Shown in pieces: positions 25,259-37,965 of a stretch of DNA of 64,000 nucleotides. The translations under genes were made by a program, and so were the position numbers. The DNA is from Psilocybe azurescens (taxonomy: Eukaryota; Basidiomycota; Agaricomycetes; Agaricales; Agrocybaceae). The notes under the pieces are model-generated. The model saw only the letters and a program-made list of their open reading frames with translations. It was not told the DNA's origin and did not search any database. The stretch covers positions 1 through 64,000 of the forward strand of contig JAJIRX010000835.1 in the NCBI GenBank assembly GCA_023853785.1, given 5' to 3'. Position 1 is the first letter of the stretch. Each line of letters begins with the position of its first letter.

Positions 25259-26573
25259 TTAAAACTGCATCGCTTTCGTCCACACCAACGGGGTTTTCTT
25301 CTGAGTTGCTTTCGCAGACGATATCACAGCCTGTGATGTGTGAGGACGCCGCGCGTTGGTACTAGTAGACGCTGGAGCAACTCGAGGTTTTGCCACAGTT
25401 GCAGCTGGGCGGCGTACATTGGCAGTCGACGTCGGTGGTCGTGTAAGGGGCTTCGCAGCGGTAATCTTACCTTTAAGCGCCAGAGAAGATGATGAGGGCA
25501 AAGAAGGCGTGACAGAGGTGAGAGGAGCTTTTCTCGCTCCAGATACTGTCGTCGCTAGGGATGATTGTGGGCGAGGTTTACTAATGGGCGGAACTCTGTT
25601 CGAGCGCAGATATGAAGGGAGGGCGGGGACATTTCGAGGTGGTGGCTTTGCATCAAGGCGTGCTAGAAAGAAAGGATCGTCCGATGCTAACAATTTCGTC
25701 TGTAAGCGTCGGGATGCAGGCATATAATGTGCGCACCCACCAATATCAGGAAGAGGAATCATGTCCCAGTTCAGCTTTTCGAGGTCAGAAGGAGAGATAT
25801 TTGGCTCGGGTGGTGGAGAGACCTCCTCGAATAGATTGGAATGAGCTAACTGGAATAAAGTTTTCCCGACTTGTTTGTAATCCGGAAGTTCAAAGTCGTA
25901 ATGAGGCCGAAAGGGTATATCTAAGCATCGAGGTAATGAGAAAGGAAGTGCACTCAAAAAACAATCATACTGTTACCAAGAGTGTTTGGAGGTCCATATT
26001 CCACTTCATCTAGGTCATCTTCTTGTTCCAGTATAGTCTCCTGTTGTAAAGGCTGTGATTCCAGCACGATATCACCATCGCTAACGTCCCAGTGGTTTCC
26101 ATTATTTGTCGGTGTCTCAAGTGCTTTGCCCGAGATCCGAGGGTGTTTGATATGTTTGCGCATCGAGCTGGGACGTTGTCCGGATCCTGGTGTACCATTC
26201 TCTTCGCCTTTCAGTTTCGACGGCTTTACAGCTCCTGGGAGAGGGGTTTTGAAAAGTATTGTGCCAATCCGATTGGGCATGGGTGTTTTATCGATTAGGG
26301 GACGCCCGGTGGTGGCCAAGACCGTCTTTTGGTCCTTGAAAAGTCTCTGGGGTTCTTCATTTCTGATATTAGCGCGTCAGACAGTTCGTGACATACAAAT
26401 TACCTACGAGCTGAAGCCGGATGAAATGGCGTCTTGGGTGCCACATTTCTCCCCTTGCCGTTCACAGTCATGGCATGCGCATTCTCAGAACGTGCTTTGA
26501 GCGCTCTCCCCGGCGTTCTTGTAGGATAAGAGACCCCGTCCATGGGGAATTGTACTGGACGCGAGCTCAACAT
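25259..26573 (-). CDS. basic disordered protein, possible securin-like cell-cycle inhibitor
   Basis: Three exons (26573-26404, 26362-25977, 25920-25259) give 405 residues with no frame break and good splice sites. The N-terminus has TPGRALKARSENAHAM and PKTPFHP. Next come RPLIDKTPMPNR and FKTPLPGAVKPSKL, an acidic segment (LEQEDDLDEVEYGP), then DFELPDYKQVGKTLFQLAHS, DMIPLPDIGG, and a long Pro/Ser/Lys-rich tail. The arrangement of a basic N-terminus with TP sites, an acidic centre and a DFELPD-type patch recalls securins, the separase inhibitors degraded by the APC/C. Those proteins diverge so fast that homology cannot be judged by eye. No perfect D-box or KEN box was pinned down. It could equally be another nuclear disordered protein. 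Confidence 0.6.
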
Positions 26574-27947
26574 GATGGTGATGGAATGCTAGTAGCTTTG
26601 TAAATTTCTGAATAGTTCAACACAACGCGCCAAACTGTCACGTGGTCTTGTAGTCTATATTCCAAGGACAATTTCGAGTCCCGCATGATAACCCCACTTC
26701 CATCATCTTGTCCAAAACCTCCCACCCCCGTTTTCCATCTACACAAAAGATTGGCTCATGATTGATGTATCTACCGTTGCTTTCCAGAGGATACTAAACG
26801 GATTATATTAGAAACGGTGGTTGCCATAGAGGGTGCAAAATCCCCAGGCGGCTATTGTTTGTGGCCAAACACGTGTGAGATGGTTTCTCTTCTTTCTCAA
26901 AGGTTACAGCCATTGCCATATCAATGGTCTATACAGTTAAAGGCTACACAACCATTTCTCAATTTCAAGAAATATCCTTCGTTAGGACTAGACCTTGTCG
27001 GCAAGTTTGCCAAACGTCTCATTGTTGGCCCAGTGAAAATTCTCGAGGATCACGATGTTATCTTTAATTTGGCTTCTTGCTCCAATGTTTGCGGTATGGC
27101 TTTGTGGATATGACATGGATGCGTCAAGAGCTCGTTACAACATATAAAAGGACATGTCCCTTACTTGACTTTCTGCAGATCTCTCTGGCATGACTCATGA
27201 CGACTTTGCTCTAACCTGCCTTCGCCAACATCACATGTATAGACATTTTTGACCTTGATAGTACTCTGTGAGATAATCAGACCATCTTGTGAATTTTGAC
27301 GAAGACCTCGATATTGCTCCCAGTTTCGCGTATTAATTTAATCCATCTTGCGATATTGCAAATCTCTCCAAATACCATCATACTATTGGAATATGTTCAT
27401 CCGTTTATCATCAGAAACAGTTGCAACTTTGACCTGTCTCGTGTTAGAGGCTGGGGAGGTGTATCTGCAACTTTGGTTGATTGAATGTGATAACACCGTG
27501 TGGCACCCTGTACTTCAATATTCTGACTTCGATTTGACCCCAGCACTCACCTGTCGCTCGCGCCAAAATGATTTTCAATTTTTCCAAGTACCGATTTCTT
27601 ACCATCCATATTACCTATAATTGAACCACAAAATTTCATGCAGGGGTAGTCAAAAATTTTCGAGAGCAGAAGTTTAGATTGGAGAAAAAATGATATAGCC
27701 AACAGATTTCAATACAATACATTGCTGACTTCTGAGAGTAGGTTGCTACTGAAAGGGGAGATAAGTACGTATAGGTCATTTATGTCACATGTAATCAGCT
27801 TGTTTATCGGGTTGGAGAAATTGTGTGCGCGTGTGGAATGGGATTCTGTGTGGTTTCATGGGATAGAAACTTGGCGGAGGACGACGACGAGGGAAAAGGG
27901 ATCATAGAGACACGAAGATGAAGTATCCTGTCTACAAGGTCTTTCAA
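26574..27947. other. intergenic region
   Basis: No gene recognised. It should contain the promoter of the securin-like gene at its left end and the 3' end of the transporter gene at its right. Short plus-strand open frames near 26817-27113 and 27296-27620 lack any motif. Confidence 0.35.
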
Positions 27948-30936
27948 TCAATATGAGTGTGGTCAAATTTCTCGTTACTGTCGTTACTGGTATCCTTCTC
28001 GTCGGGGATATGAGCGACGCCAGCCTGCTCAGCAGCCTTTCCAGAGATCATGTGCATAGTTTCGTCGCCATCGAAAAGCCTGGTCGAAAATTAATCGATA
28101 TGTATAAGGTATAAGATAGAAGTCGACTTACGCAGCAGTTTCCTCGAGACTGAGCTGTGAAGCATGACCCAATGTCAGTAGATACTTTTGATTTATGCAC
28201 ATAGTCAACCTACCCCTTTCGTTTCGATGATGAAGAAGTAGCAAAACACGGCTTCGAATGCAATCCACGCAACGTAGACCATCTGCTAAATGTTAAAATA
28301 AACGCCCCAAATGTGTCCCAAAATAACCTACGTAGTATTTCCAGCCGAGACGTCCTAGAGCGATAGGATTGACATATCTGGGAGAATATCATCAGCGGAG
28401 ATCGAAAGGAAGGAAGTGAGCTGTACTGACTGGTTAAAGATCAAGGACAACGATATCGCAAAGTTGAAAACAGTGAATCCCTTAGCACGAAGTGCGTACG
28501 GAAGAATTTCAACAGTGTATCTTTCGAGAAAATCAATTAATGTTAGAAGGAGTATGATAATAATGACTTACGACACGATGAGTGGAGTGAACGCAAGCTG
28601 GAAAAAATTAGGTTCAAACGACCAACCAGATGAAGTCAGCGGACGTAAACTCACATCGTCTACAGATGTTCGTAAGCGCTTTGGTTTTAAGTAGTAGATA
28701 CAGATGAAAACTCACAGAAACCATAGAATAAGACTAAATTCGAGTACCATTAGCAAAGTCAGAAAAGCATCATCTAGAATTGGCTGGAAGTCTCACAGAT
28801 CATTGCAATAACAGTGTGTGCGGCTCCTTTTCTGTTATTGTCCTGGGCATACAGGGACACACAAACGGATTGCAGTGTCCAGAAAATCAACATGCCGATA
28901 GTGGACGTCATGAAAGACGTCTCCGTCCAACCCTTTCGCACAAGAATCCGGCACCAATAGCGATAATAAAGTTCCAGATATTTAAGATACCATTCTTTGA
29001 AAAGAGATTTGGTCAGTGGCAGTTGGATCCCGTCGTTATAAAAGATGCCTACGATTAGAAGTTGGGTGCTGTTGTCGGTAACTGATAACGGTATTAAACG
29101 AGTGAACAGAAATCAGAAACGAAGGAAGCTTACTTCCGATACTGATGAAAACCTTGTTGAGGTCTGCGGAATCAATATGATTAGAATCAACGTTTGCAGA
29201 ATATAAGTTGGAAATTTGATTTACAGTAAGACCTATAATTTTGTATCCATTCGTCAGTTCATTGGTGCATTGTAAAGGATACAGTATGTGTGCTTACACA
29301 AGACCGTTACCGGACCATTGGGAGAAGAAGGCAATGGCGATGATGATACGCATGCGGCGGCGATTTCCTGGAGTTTTGAACAAAGACACCCAGCCCACGT
29401 TGGCAGCGACATCGCGATCGAAGGCAATAGCGGCCTTGATTTCCTCAAACTCATATTGGACAAGGGGTCATTCCTGTTGGGAAAATGAGTTCTATCTTTA
29501 AACCACTTGGTCATATGGGCGTACTGGTTGCTATCAGCGTGGTAATACGCCAGCGTCTTGAGTGCCTCAGCTTCTCTGTAAACGATGTCATTAAGTGTCC
29601 GAGGAAAAATAGATAGAGAGGAAAATGAACACTCACCGCCCTTTGCTGACAAGAAAACGGGGCGATTCTGGGACCAACCAAATGAGGAAGATTTGAAGAA
29701 CAGACGGTAAGCCTTGCAAAGCGGAAGGAATGCGCCAAGCCCAGTTATTTTGGAGGCGGAACGTGCCAAAGGTCTATAAATAACTCGGCGCGTGAGCACT
29801 GAAGCTCCGATTTATCAATCGCGTAAAGTATGCTCTTACCGTCCAAGCCGCACTAAACGCAGGTCATCCACGGTGTCAGTGTCTATCTTTCGACAAAATA
29901 AGACAAAAATGGTGCACACATTATACTTCCGAGGTACCTAAGAATAACAAAAGGTGGCGTGATCAAGTTGCGTTTCACGTTCGTGACATTCAGGAGGCGA
30001 CTTACCAGAGTGTGTTGTACATAGATGTGGCCTGAGCACGCTGAGTTGGGAAAGCAATTTCTGTGACAAGAAGAGGGGCAGCTGCAGCTGCGAATGTAAG
30101 ACCGAACCCAATGAGGAATCTGTGTCATGGGGTGGTCGAATTAAGCGATGTGGATAAACATTATTAGGATCCACACTGCTTAACTAGAATAGGTCGGTCA
30201 GTTACGCACCGTGCTCCAATAAACATTCCGAAGGAATGAGAAGCCGTTTGCAAGATTGTAGCGGCAACCATGATGCATGCTCCGATGAAAATAGCTGGGC
30301 GGCGTCCAAGACCGTCAGCGAGGTATGGGGAGAAGGGGTATGCGGCAAGAGAGCCAATATTCTTTGAAGAGCGTTTCAGGAGGAGAAGGGGGAATCATGA
30401 ATGATGATACAAACCTGGATCGCATTGAAGAGACCCAACTAGATCATGTCAATGTATTTAGACCATGACATGTATGCGACAATAAATAGATCACATACTG
30501 TGCCTCCATGTGGGAAGTTGAACTCTTGTTCCCAGAGTTGCACACTCTGAAGACCATCTAGTGGGGACTCAACACCACGCGTGGGGGATCAGAGAGAATC
30601 TACACACTCATCATACTACCTGTTGAGTTGCTGTTAGCGTTGAGCATTGCTCATCCCAGCTTCACAATCACTTACCGTCATATCCATTGGTGGACGATGT
30701 GATCAGTCTGCGAAGTTATGAGATAGGCAGCATGAGCATGCGAGTCTTCAGATTGACGTACAACAAGCAGATGCAGAGGTTGAGGGTGATGATACCTAGA
30801 GGGACAGGTATGAGCGTTGATCGAGAACAGTGATATAGAAATGGCACCAACGTCTGTTTTTGTACCATGGTCGGGTATCTGTGATAAGATGTCTAAAGCC
30901 AGCGTTATTCGAAACGATAGCGGGACCACCACCCAT
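27948..30936 (-). CDS. MFS sugar transporter (lactose-permease-like, SP family)
   Basis: Twelve-helix sugar:proton symporters of the SP family import sugars across the plasma membrane. The start at 30936 gives MGGGPAIVSNNAGFRHLITD, the typical head of basidiomycete lactose-permease-like carriers. Ordered family motifs on the minus strand, spread over many small exons, include LITSSTNGYDG, GLQSVQLWEQEFN, the GLGRRPAIF loop, GREAEALKTLAYYHAD, YEFEEIKAAIAFDRD, GNRRRMRIIIAIAFFSQW and the SP signature IETKGLSLEETAALFDGDE. The acidic tail ends at a TGA at 27948-27950. About ten introns of 45-70 nt are present. Two one-base losses shift the frame, near 30848 (after KNRR) and near 29463 (between DPL and VQYEF). 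Everything else is in order, so the gene is probably functional. No cluster partner (glycosidase or regulator) is adjacent. Confidence 0.87.
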
Positions 30937-33888
30937 ATTTGTCTGACTGGACTGGAAGCAGGAGGGTAAAAGGGAGGGATAACGGACAAGAACTGCTTTA
31001 CATGCTTTTAAACCATGCTTCATTCAGCCATTACAACTGGGGGTGTCCGTAAATTTACATTTGGAGCGGATAAGTGGCGGGAGAATCCCCGGAGTATGTC
31101 ATGTATTTTTAGAACTGAAGATAGAACGCCTCGTTTCATCGAGGTTGTACACTTCTGTGGTCGGCGGGTAGCTTCGGTGACCACTGAAAAGCCGATTCTT
31201 CGAAAGGTAATCATGGGCCTAGCACCAGTTGATTCCTGAACACAAAAAGACAACGACAAGTAATGAGTTTTGGACAAGCAAAAAGTGAAAATCACGAAAC
31301 CTGGAAACAATCCAGACGGTTAGAATTGTCCAGATGATTGTCTCCCAGTTGAAAAGGATCCTATACAAGCGGATTCTGCTCTCGACTATGTTGCAAGCGT
31401 TGGAATTCTTTAGAGCAAAGTAAGTAAAGTATCAAAACACTTCGTGGGACAGATCCGGGGTTTCTCCTTCAAAGCAACATGGAGCACAAGTATAATAGAA
31501 TAGGTCTCCTTGCGGCGACTGGTGAAGTACGGTATCGTTTGAGGACGAGAACGGTGGGAGAAAGAGGTCGAACACGAAATTGGCGAAGGCAGTAGGTAGG
31601 ACGAAAACAGGATTGGTGCGAAATTTGCAAAGACTTTATATTAGTCACGTGCTTGGTCACATTGTGGGCGCTTATAACACCACTTTTGGCAGACAGACGT
31701 CAGACACTCCCCTTTATCTTTAACCTTGTTCGATCTCAAGCCCCAACTTAAGCTTGAGTGCAATCATTTTGGTACTTAAAAAGTCTTCAAATCATTCGAA
31801 ACATTGATAGGGTACAACTAGTACCATAGGACCTACGGTATGTCATATGACATCGTACATTCAAATCTTGATGCATTGAAACATTTGAAATGGAAATATC
31901 TCCCCTCTAATCGCACAGAAACATTCAAATTTCACACTTTAACTGAGTACTTCAACTTATGGACCCTGTGGTTAATTTAAATGTGCATCAGGGGCCACAT
32001 TTGAGGGTGACAGGTGCGTATCGATCTAATATAGGCATTGTAATACGTGTCTAATCTGATGTTCTTACTTTCAGTTGATATATGCGCCTTCTGAGTCGGT
32101 AAATCCCTATAACTTGCCAAGTATAGCGCATCAGGAAGGGTTCTGATTATTTGACGGCTATGTTAGCGATCAGCTGGGATCTTGCATGCTCTTAATACGG
32201 ACCACCTCAATCTCTTGCTAAAAATTCGAACAATTGCAGACACCGTGTTATTGAAGATTCCAGGTGTGTATTTGCGCGTCATAACATATTTATTGAAACC
32301 TCTTCCAGTACGTGGCCGCAGCCAACGGTCCGGATCTGGATGTTGGCCTCGATATTCTATGTCACTTCACCTCAGGTCTGTTCTCATCCGTTTCGCAATT
32401 CTGGTTCTGATCCGTTATTTTTGAAGATGTCAAGTGAGAAATGAGAAGCCCTTTAACTCCGTAAATACAAATCTTAGCGATAGAACGACAGTACATCCGA
32501 AGGAATCAAGTAGATGATGAGGCTTCACGTTGGCCTATTTGAGGGTAAGTCTTACCTTGCTAATTCCAGGTCGAGATCTATCACACCTTACTTGCCCATA
32601 GGACACATAACGGCGAAAACGCTCCAAAGTCATCGAACTTCTGTGCCAAGCGGCCGACGAATGTCGAGTCTGGATTCCTATTTGGTCGGACATGGCTATT
32701 TACTGGATTGAATACTTCAAAACGAGGATAATTTTAGCCGATAAACTGCCTGGGAGGGAATCCCAATTGCATTGCTCCCTTTCGCGGTTCATATCCGACT
32801 TTCTCCCGAATCGATGCTACCTGACGCTATCTGCTTTATGTCCAACCCGACGCACACCAAATAGTTTCACTTCGGAAATTTGGAGAGCACTAACTCCAAC
32901 CAACGAGCCGAGGTCCTATCTATACAGCATTTTGACAGCGTCTGCACCGATGGTAGGGAACGTATACGATTCTAATTGAAGTGTACGTATATGGACATAT
33001 CTGTATTTCACTCTCCATGGAATCCTTATCGGGACATACAACGTGTAGGATCAACCTCTTCTTTCCTGTCTACAGAGCACATTCTGACCGGCGGCTTTAG
33101 GCACTTTGCTTTCCTTCGGCTTTCCCTGGCTCATTTTTCTCAGCAAGAGACAGATGCGCAGTGTCTATGAGAAGTCGCGTTAATTTCTGTTCAATGAACG
33201 ATGCAAAACATGCACATACTGAATAACCCGTGGTCCGGCCACTTGCATGCATTGCGTCACCATGCATCATTGGCGTAGATTTTGTGCAGACCTGCGTTGT
33301 TCCTCATCCCTGTCTAGCATCTCTAAACCGCTCCAACCAATTGCCCGTTCGTTCGTTTGGATTCTAGAACCTAGTCGCAGCTCTGCTGCGATAACCCGCG
33401 AAGGCCACCGCTGACCGGAATCCCATTCCGGTTGCAACGGTCTACTTACCCCACGCCTCACGGTCCCGGCTTCTGGCATGCTGCGACTGTGCCAAAACCC
33501 TTGGGAAACCCTAGCATTTGTCGCGCAACTTGGCTTTCTCGACGATCTTGGGGAAATCAAAGTGAGGCTATTGTCCAATATTTTATAGCATTCATTCATA
33601 GCCGATTCATAGCTCATGTTGTGGACTGCAGACAAGGCCAAGCACGGTGCTGGATGAAAGCAGATCGGCTTGATCAAGTAAGCAATTGGCATAGCCCGAG
33701 AAGGAAAGTAGTGCCCAGCGCACGTGGCCGGTTGCTTGTCCAGCTGATGCCCGCAAACTTCTTGACTAGTCACTCCTTGGTCGTTTAGTCCTTGGACTTA
33801 ACCATCCGCTCGCAGTTTGCCTCGTGTTGTTATTTCACAGCACCCCTGGCTATTTCATTTCCTCTTCACTTCTTGTTTATCAACTACC
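30937..33888. other. 2.95-kb region without recognised genes
   Basis: Lies between divergent genes, so it holds both promoters. The remainder has short open frames in all directions. The longest, 33267-33773 on the minus strand (168 codons), has no motif, no intron structure and overlaps a plus-strand frame, so it is not called. No repeat or element ends seen. Confidence 0.35.
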
Positions 33889-36800
33889 ATGGCGCCTCCA
33901 CCTCCGCCGCCAATATGCTTTCCATTCACGAGCAAAAGCCCAAGCGACGTCTCTCCTGGTCTAGCTCTGATTCACGCCAACCATTGCCTCATCCACCATC
34001 GAACGACCAAAAGTCATCAGACATCCCTCATTCTCTCCGACCTCCACTTATACCACACAAGCGGATGGTCTGACCTTTCACTCGGACTCTGAAAAATACG
34101 ACGAACTCCCTTCTGAACTGCCGGTCCTTCAGAAGAACGAAAAAGGTCGTCCGAAGCTTGGACGATCAAACACAATGACTGGAACCAAAAAATCGACGAC
34201 ATCATCCAAGTGGGGCTACGGATGGGGCGTCGGAAAGAAGGACAAAGAGAAGGAGCGGGAGAAAGAGGTTGCTATGAATGAGAAATCGACATCCCAGGTG
34301 GATCTTCCTCTGTACCAGCCTGTCATACGACGAGACTCCAAATCTACGCAAGCGAGCCGTTCCACTCAGAGGACTCAGGACACTCAGAGGACTCAGGAAA
34401 CGCAACGAACTCATGCTAGTCAGAACAGCAAGGCATCCAGGCAATCTCAGGAGACGTATCGGAGCGGTGGAAGTAGATCTACAGCTCCTAAGCCTCGCCC
34501 CCTTTGACGTACGGACATGTGCTCAATCCACAAGACTCTACCTCGACTCTCGTTGGATCTGCATTTGAACGCAAGATCAATGATGTTGAATCGATTCGGA
34601 TGAAGCCTGACACCACCGATCGTTTGGACGAAATGCGCCGTTTGATGGCGAAGGATAACCTGGACTACTAGTGCGTTTTATTCCTGGCTCATAATAAGCT
34701 ATGATCTTTATTTAGTTTGGCTTCGTTTTCAGCGTTGTGCCAAGTGAAGATGCCCATGGCTCAGAATATGTTGCTGCAAGTGACAAACGTCGCGAGTTCA
34801 TTTCCGGGTGAGGAAAAAGGCTATTCTTGTGAGATGATCTGGATCGTTGATGGTTCGCCATTACAGCTTTACGGGATCGGCAGGGCAGGCTGTTGTCACG
34901 AGGAGTTCAGCGTATCTGTTCACCGATTCAAGATACTGGCTTCAAGCTCAGGACGAAATCGACCACAATTGGACTCTGATCAAGTGTGGCTCTCCTGGTG
35001 CCCCCGCCGACTGGATAGAATGGCTCGAGGTAAATTCACCTTGCACGTTTTTCTTACTCTGGATTGTATTCTAATTGTGGGCTAGGCTCGGGTCAAGGGT
35101 TCGAGAATTGGCATTGATGCTCGCATGATCTCTCATGAGAAAGCTACTCTGATCAACACGAAGATCAACGGCAAAGATTCCAAGCTCGTGTATCCACCTC
35201 AAAATCTGGTGGACTTGATATGGGTAGAAAAACCGACGAAGTCACTGGAAATGGTATATATCCAGAGTACTCAGTTTGCAGGTAAGATTTCCACGCCCCA
35301 TAACTTTGAAATTTTACATATCTCCGTTTACATAGGCAAGGATGCTACCTACAAGCTGGACAAGCTGCGCGAATGGATCAGACAGCAACCGCATGCCGTT
35401 CCCTCCTATTCCAAACAGGAAGCTACTCCGTCGCAAATGCACGTGGGTACATTGGTCACCTCCTTATCTTGCATCGGTATGTTATCTTGCTTTCTTAAAG
35501 TGGCAATGTTCTGACAGTAATTATTGTCAGCCTATCTGCTGAACCTTCGTGGATCAGACATTCCCTATAACCCTCTATTTCATGGTTATCTATTCGTTTC
35601 TCTGGACAAAGCTTACCTGTTTGTGGAGCCCCAGAAGCTACATGAAGAGGTTTCTGGCTATCTTGACTCCATTGGAGTCCAGAAAAAAAGCTACACGGAC
35701 TTGTGGCCATTCTTACGGCGAAGAGAGTGGGGAGAGGGCAAGGTCAGTGCTAGAAATGAGATATAAATTTTCAATGTCATAATGAAACTCCTTTAGGTCC
35801 TTATTGCACCTCAGACTTCGTATGCCATCTCACTCATGTTGACCCATTTCCGGTACACCATTGCGCCATCGTACGTCGAGCATATGATGTCAATAAAGAA
35901 CGAAACCGAAATCGACGGCATGCGGCGTGCATATCTTCGAGATGGTGTCTCATTTGTGCGTCGCTTTCATTTGTTATTTTGTTTGGTTGGCTTTACAAAG
36001 ATTGACATTAACAGGTGAGGTTCCTTGCATGGCTAGAGTACAAGCTATCGATGGGTTACGATATCACGGAATACGAGGCGGGATTCCGGTTGACGGAGTT
36101 TAGGCGGAAGAACAAGTTCTTCATGGGCCTTGCCTACGAGAATATCTCTGCCAGTGGGCCCAATGCAGCGCTGCCACACTACTCTCCGAAGAAATCTACT
36201 GCTGCCATGATTTCTCGAGAACTTCCGTATCTCAAGTGAGTTCTTGGGAACTGTCATTCTAACCGATGAATTAGAAGAACTGACTTTGACATCTTACTTT
36301 CTTAGTGATTCAGGTGCTCAGTACTACGATGGAACATGCGACACCACACGCACTGTGCATTTCGGCCGTCCAACGTCTGAGATGTGCGAGGCTTATACAC
36401 GTGTTTTGCAAGGACATGTACGTGGCGTGTCGTGACTTCCTTTTTCGACTGAAAACTCATGCCCTCTTGCACAGATCGCTATCGACACTGCCATCTTCCC
36501 GGAAGGTACATCTGGCCGTCAACTTGACGTTCTAGCACGCAAGGCTCTTTGGAAGGATGGTATGAACTACATGGTAAGTCTCAACCCGGGTCTTAAAGCC
36601 TTATCGCTGGTCTTTGGCTCTTTTGTGCTAACTGCGGGTTTTCTATTCTGGGCAGCATGGCACGGGTCACGGATTTGGTGCGTTTTTGAGTGTGCATGAA
36701 GGCCCTCATAGCTTCGCAAGCAATGTTCCTCTCGTACCTGGTCATGTTATCACCAACGAGCCAGGATTCTGTACGTATCCTCCCACGTCCCCTATCATTT

Positions 36801-37287
36801 TCCTTTTTATTGGCTTTCTAATACCTTGTATAGACCTTGAAGGCAAATGGGGTATGCGTATTGAGTCGGCTCTTGTCGTGACAAAGGTCAAGGTGGGATA
36901 CCTTTCACTTTGTGCTGCGTTAAGAACATAAGCCAAGCGTTCATTTTCTAGACACGTGGTCAATTTAACGGAGACGTCTGGTTGGGCTTCGACCGGTTTA
37001 CTTGTGTGCCCATTCAAACGAGAATGGTCAAGGAGAGCATGCTCACGAAGGAAGAGAAGCAATGGATCAAGGTCAGTCGATCAACTCGAAGCCTGGCGTC
37101 TGTTTTTTGTTGTTACTCGCAGCTCATTCATCTTTCCTTTTTGCAGGATCATAACACACGCTGTTACGACAAGATTGCACCATTCCTCAAAGACGACAAG
37201 CGTGCTCTCAAGTGGCTCAAGCGAGAAGCAGAACGGGGCATAGGCCTCGCACCCGCGGCTGGCGGACTTTCAATTGACTGGGATTGA
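33889..37287 (+). CDS. Xaa-Pro aminopeptidase (aminopeptidase P, M24B) with basic N-terminal extension
   Basis: This metallopeptidase removes an N-terminal residue before proline; family members are cytosolic Mn enzymes. The catalytic part begins near 34600 (RLDEMRRLMAKDNLDYY, VVPSEDAHGSEYVA, GFTGSAGQAVVT). The creatinase-fold metal ligands are all visible: DSGAQYYDGTCDTTRT (two Asp), HGTGHGFG (His), NEPGF and MRIESALVV (two Glu). It ends LSIDWD at the TGA at 37285-37287, and many small GT..AG introns are present. Unusually, ~200 residues precede the domain: PKRRLSWSSSDS, SSKWGYGWGVGKKDKEK and a TQRTQDTQRTQETQRT repeat. The start is either ATG 33889 (MAPPPPPP) or ATG 33915 (MLSIHEQKPKRR). One-base losses near 34069 and 34504 break this extension. 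It is convergent with NOG1. Confidence 0.88.
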
Positions 37288-37965
37288 TTTTCTTTCTTTC
37301 CTCTTGTCTCTCTCTCCCTGTTTTATTATTTGGTTTTTGGATCTCACCCTCCTGCGAACCCCCTCTCCTCTGCCCGTGCTCGCCGACCTGTACGAACGCC
37401 ATCACGAACGATATCTATTTGTATATTTGTCCAAGGCCAAGATGTTTTTTTCTGGACTTTCTTCTCGCCTTTTCGACTTTAATTTAACGACCCTCGACCC
37501 TGAGTTGCATCCAGCCGGCCGCCCACCCGATTGTCGATTTGGCCGCTTTGCTTCTAGAGCATGCCTCGCGCTGTGTACGAATATCTGCTACGACGACTTT
37601 TTGACGATGAATTTTGATTTTTACACGCGGATTTCTTGCTTAACCTCTTTTATTACGAGTGACTTTTTTTGTTTCTCAAGACTTTTCCCACACATCCCTG
37701 TATCCCTCCCTTCGCTTTCTCTCATTCTTACCTTCATGCCTTTGTTGTTGTTTTTCTTTGTGTCTGTCTAGATGATGGGCGTCCTGCGGATGTATGTAAA
37801 TAGTAGTCGTAGGTAGATGTTGGATCGGACATGAAATCAAATCATGGATTTCTACTAGACCACCGTGCAAGTACATGAGAGAATCGGTAGTACAATAAAG
37901 GGAAGAGGCAAGCGAAAGAAAAGAGATATATGTATGTAGAGAAAAAGAAGGATAGCGAGAGAAAT
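37288..37965. other. convergent 3' spacer, pyrimidine-rich
   Basis: Between the stops of the aminopeptidase and NOG1 genes. The plus strand is strikingly CT-rich at 37288-37780, as is common in long basidiomycete 3' UTRs. The open frame 37274-37771 is compositional and has no motif. Confidence 0.4.

Noticed and set aside
33267..33773. 168-codon open frame on the minus strand upstream of aminopeptidase P
   Set aside because: No domain, no hydrophobic or repeat pattern, overlaps another open frame on the plus strand, and lies in the expected promoter region.
37274..37771. 165-codon plus-strand frame rich in Phe/Leu/Ser
   Set aside because: It follows directly from the CT-rich 3' flank of the aminopeptidase gene; composition alone explains it.
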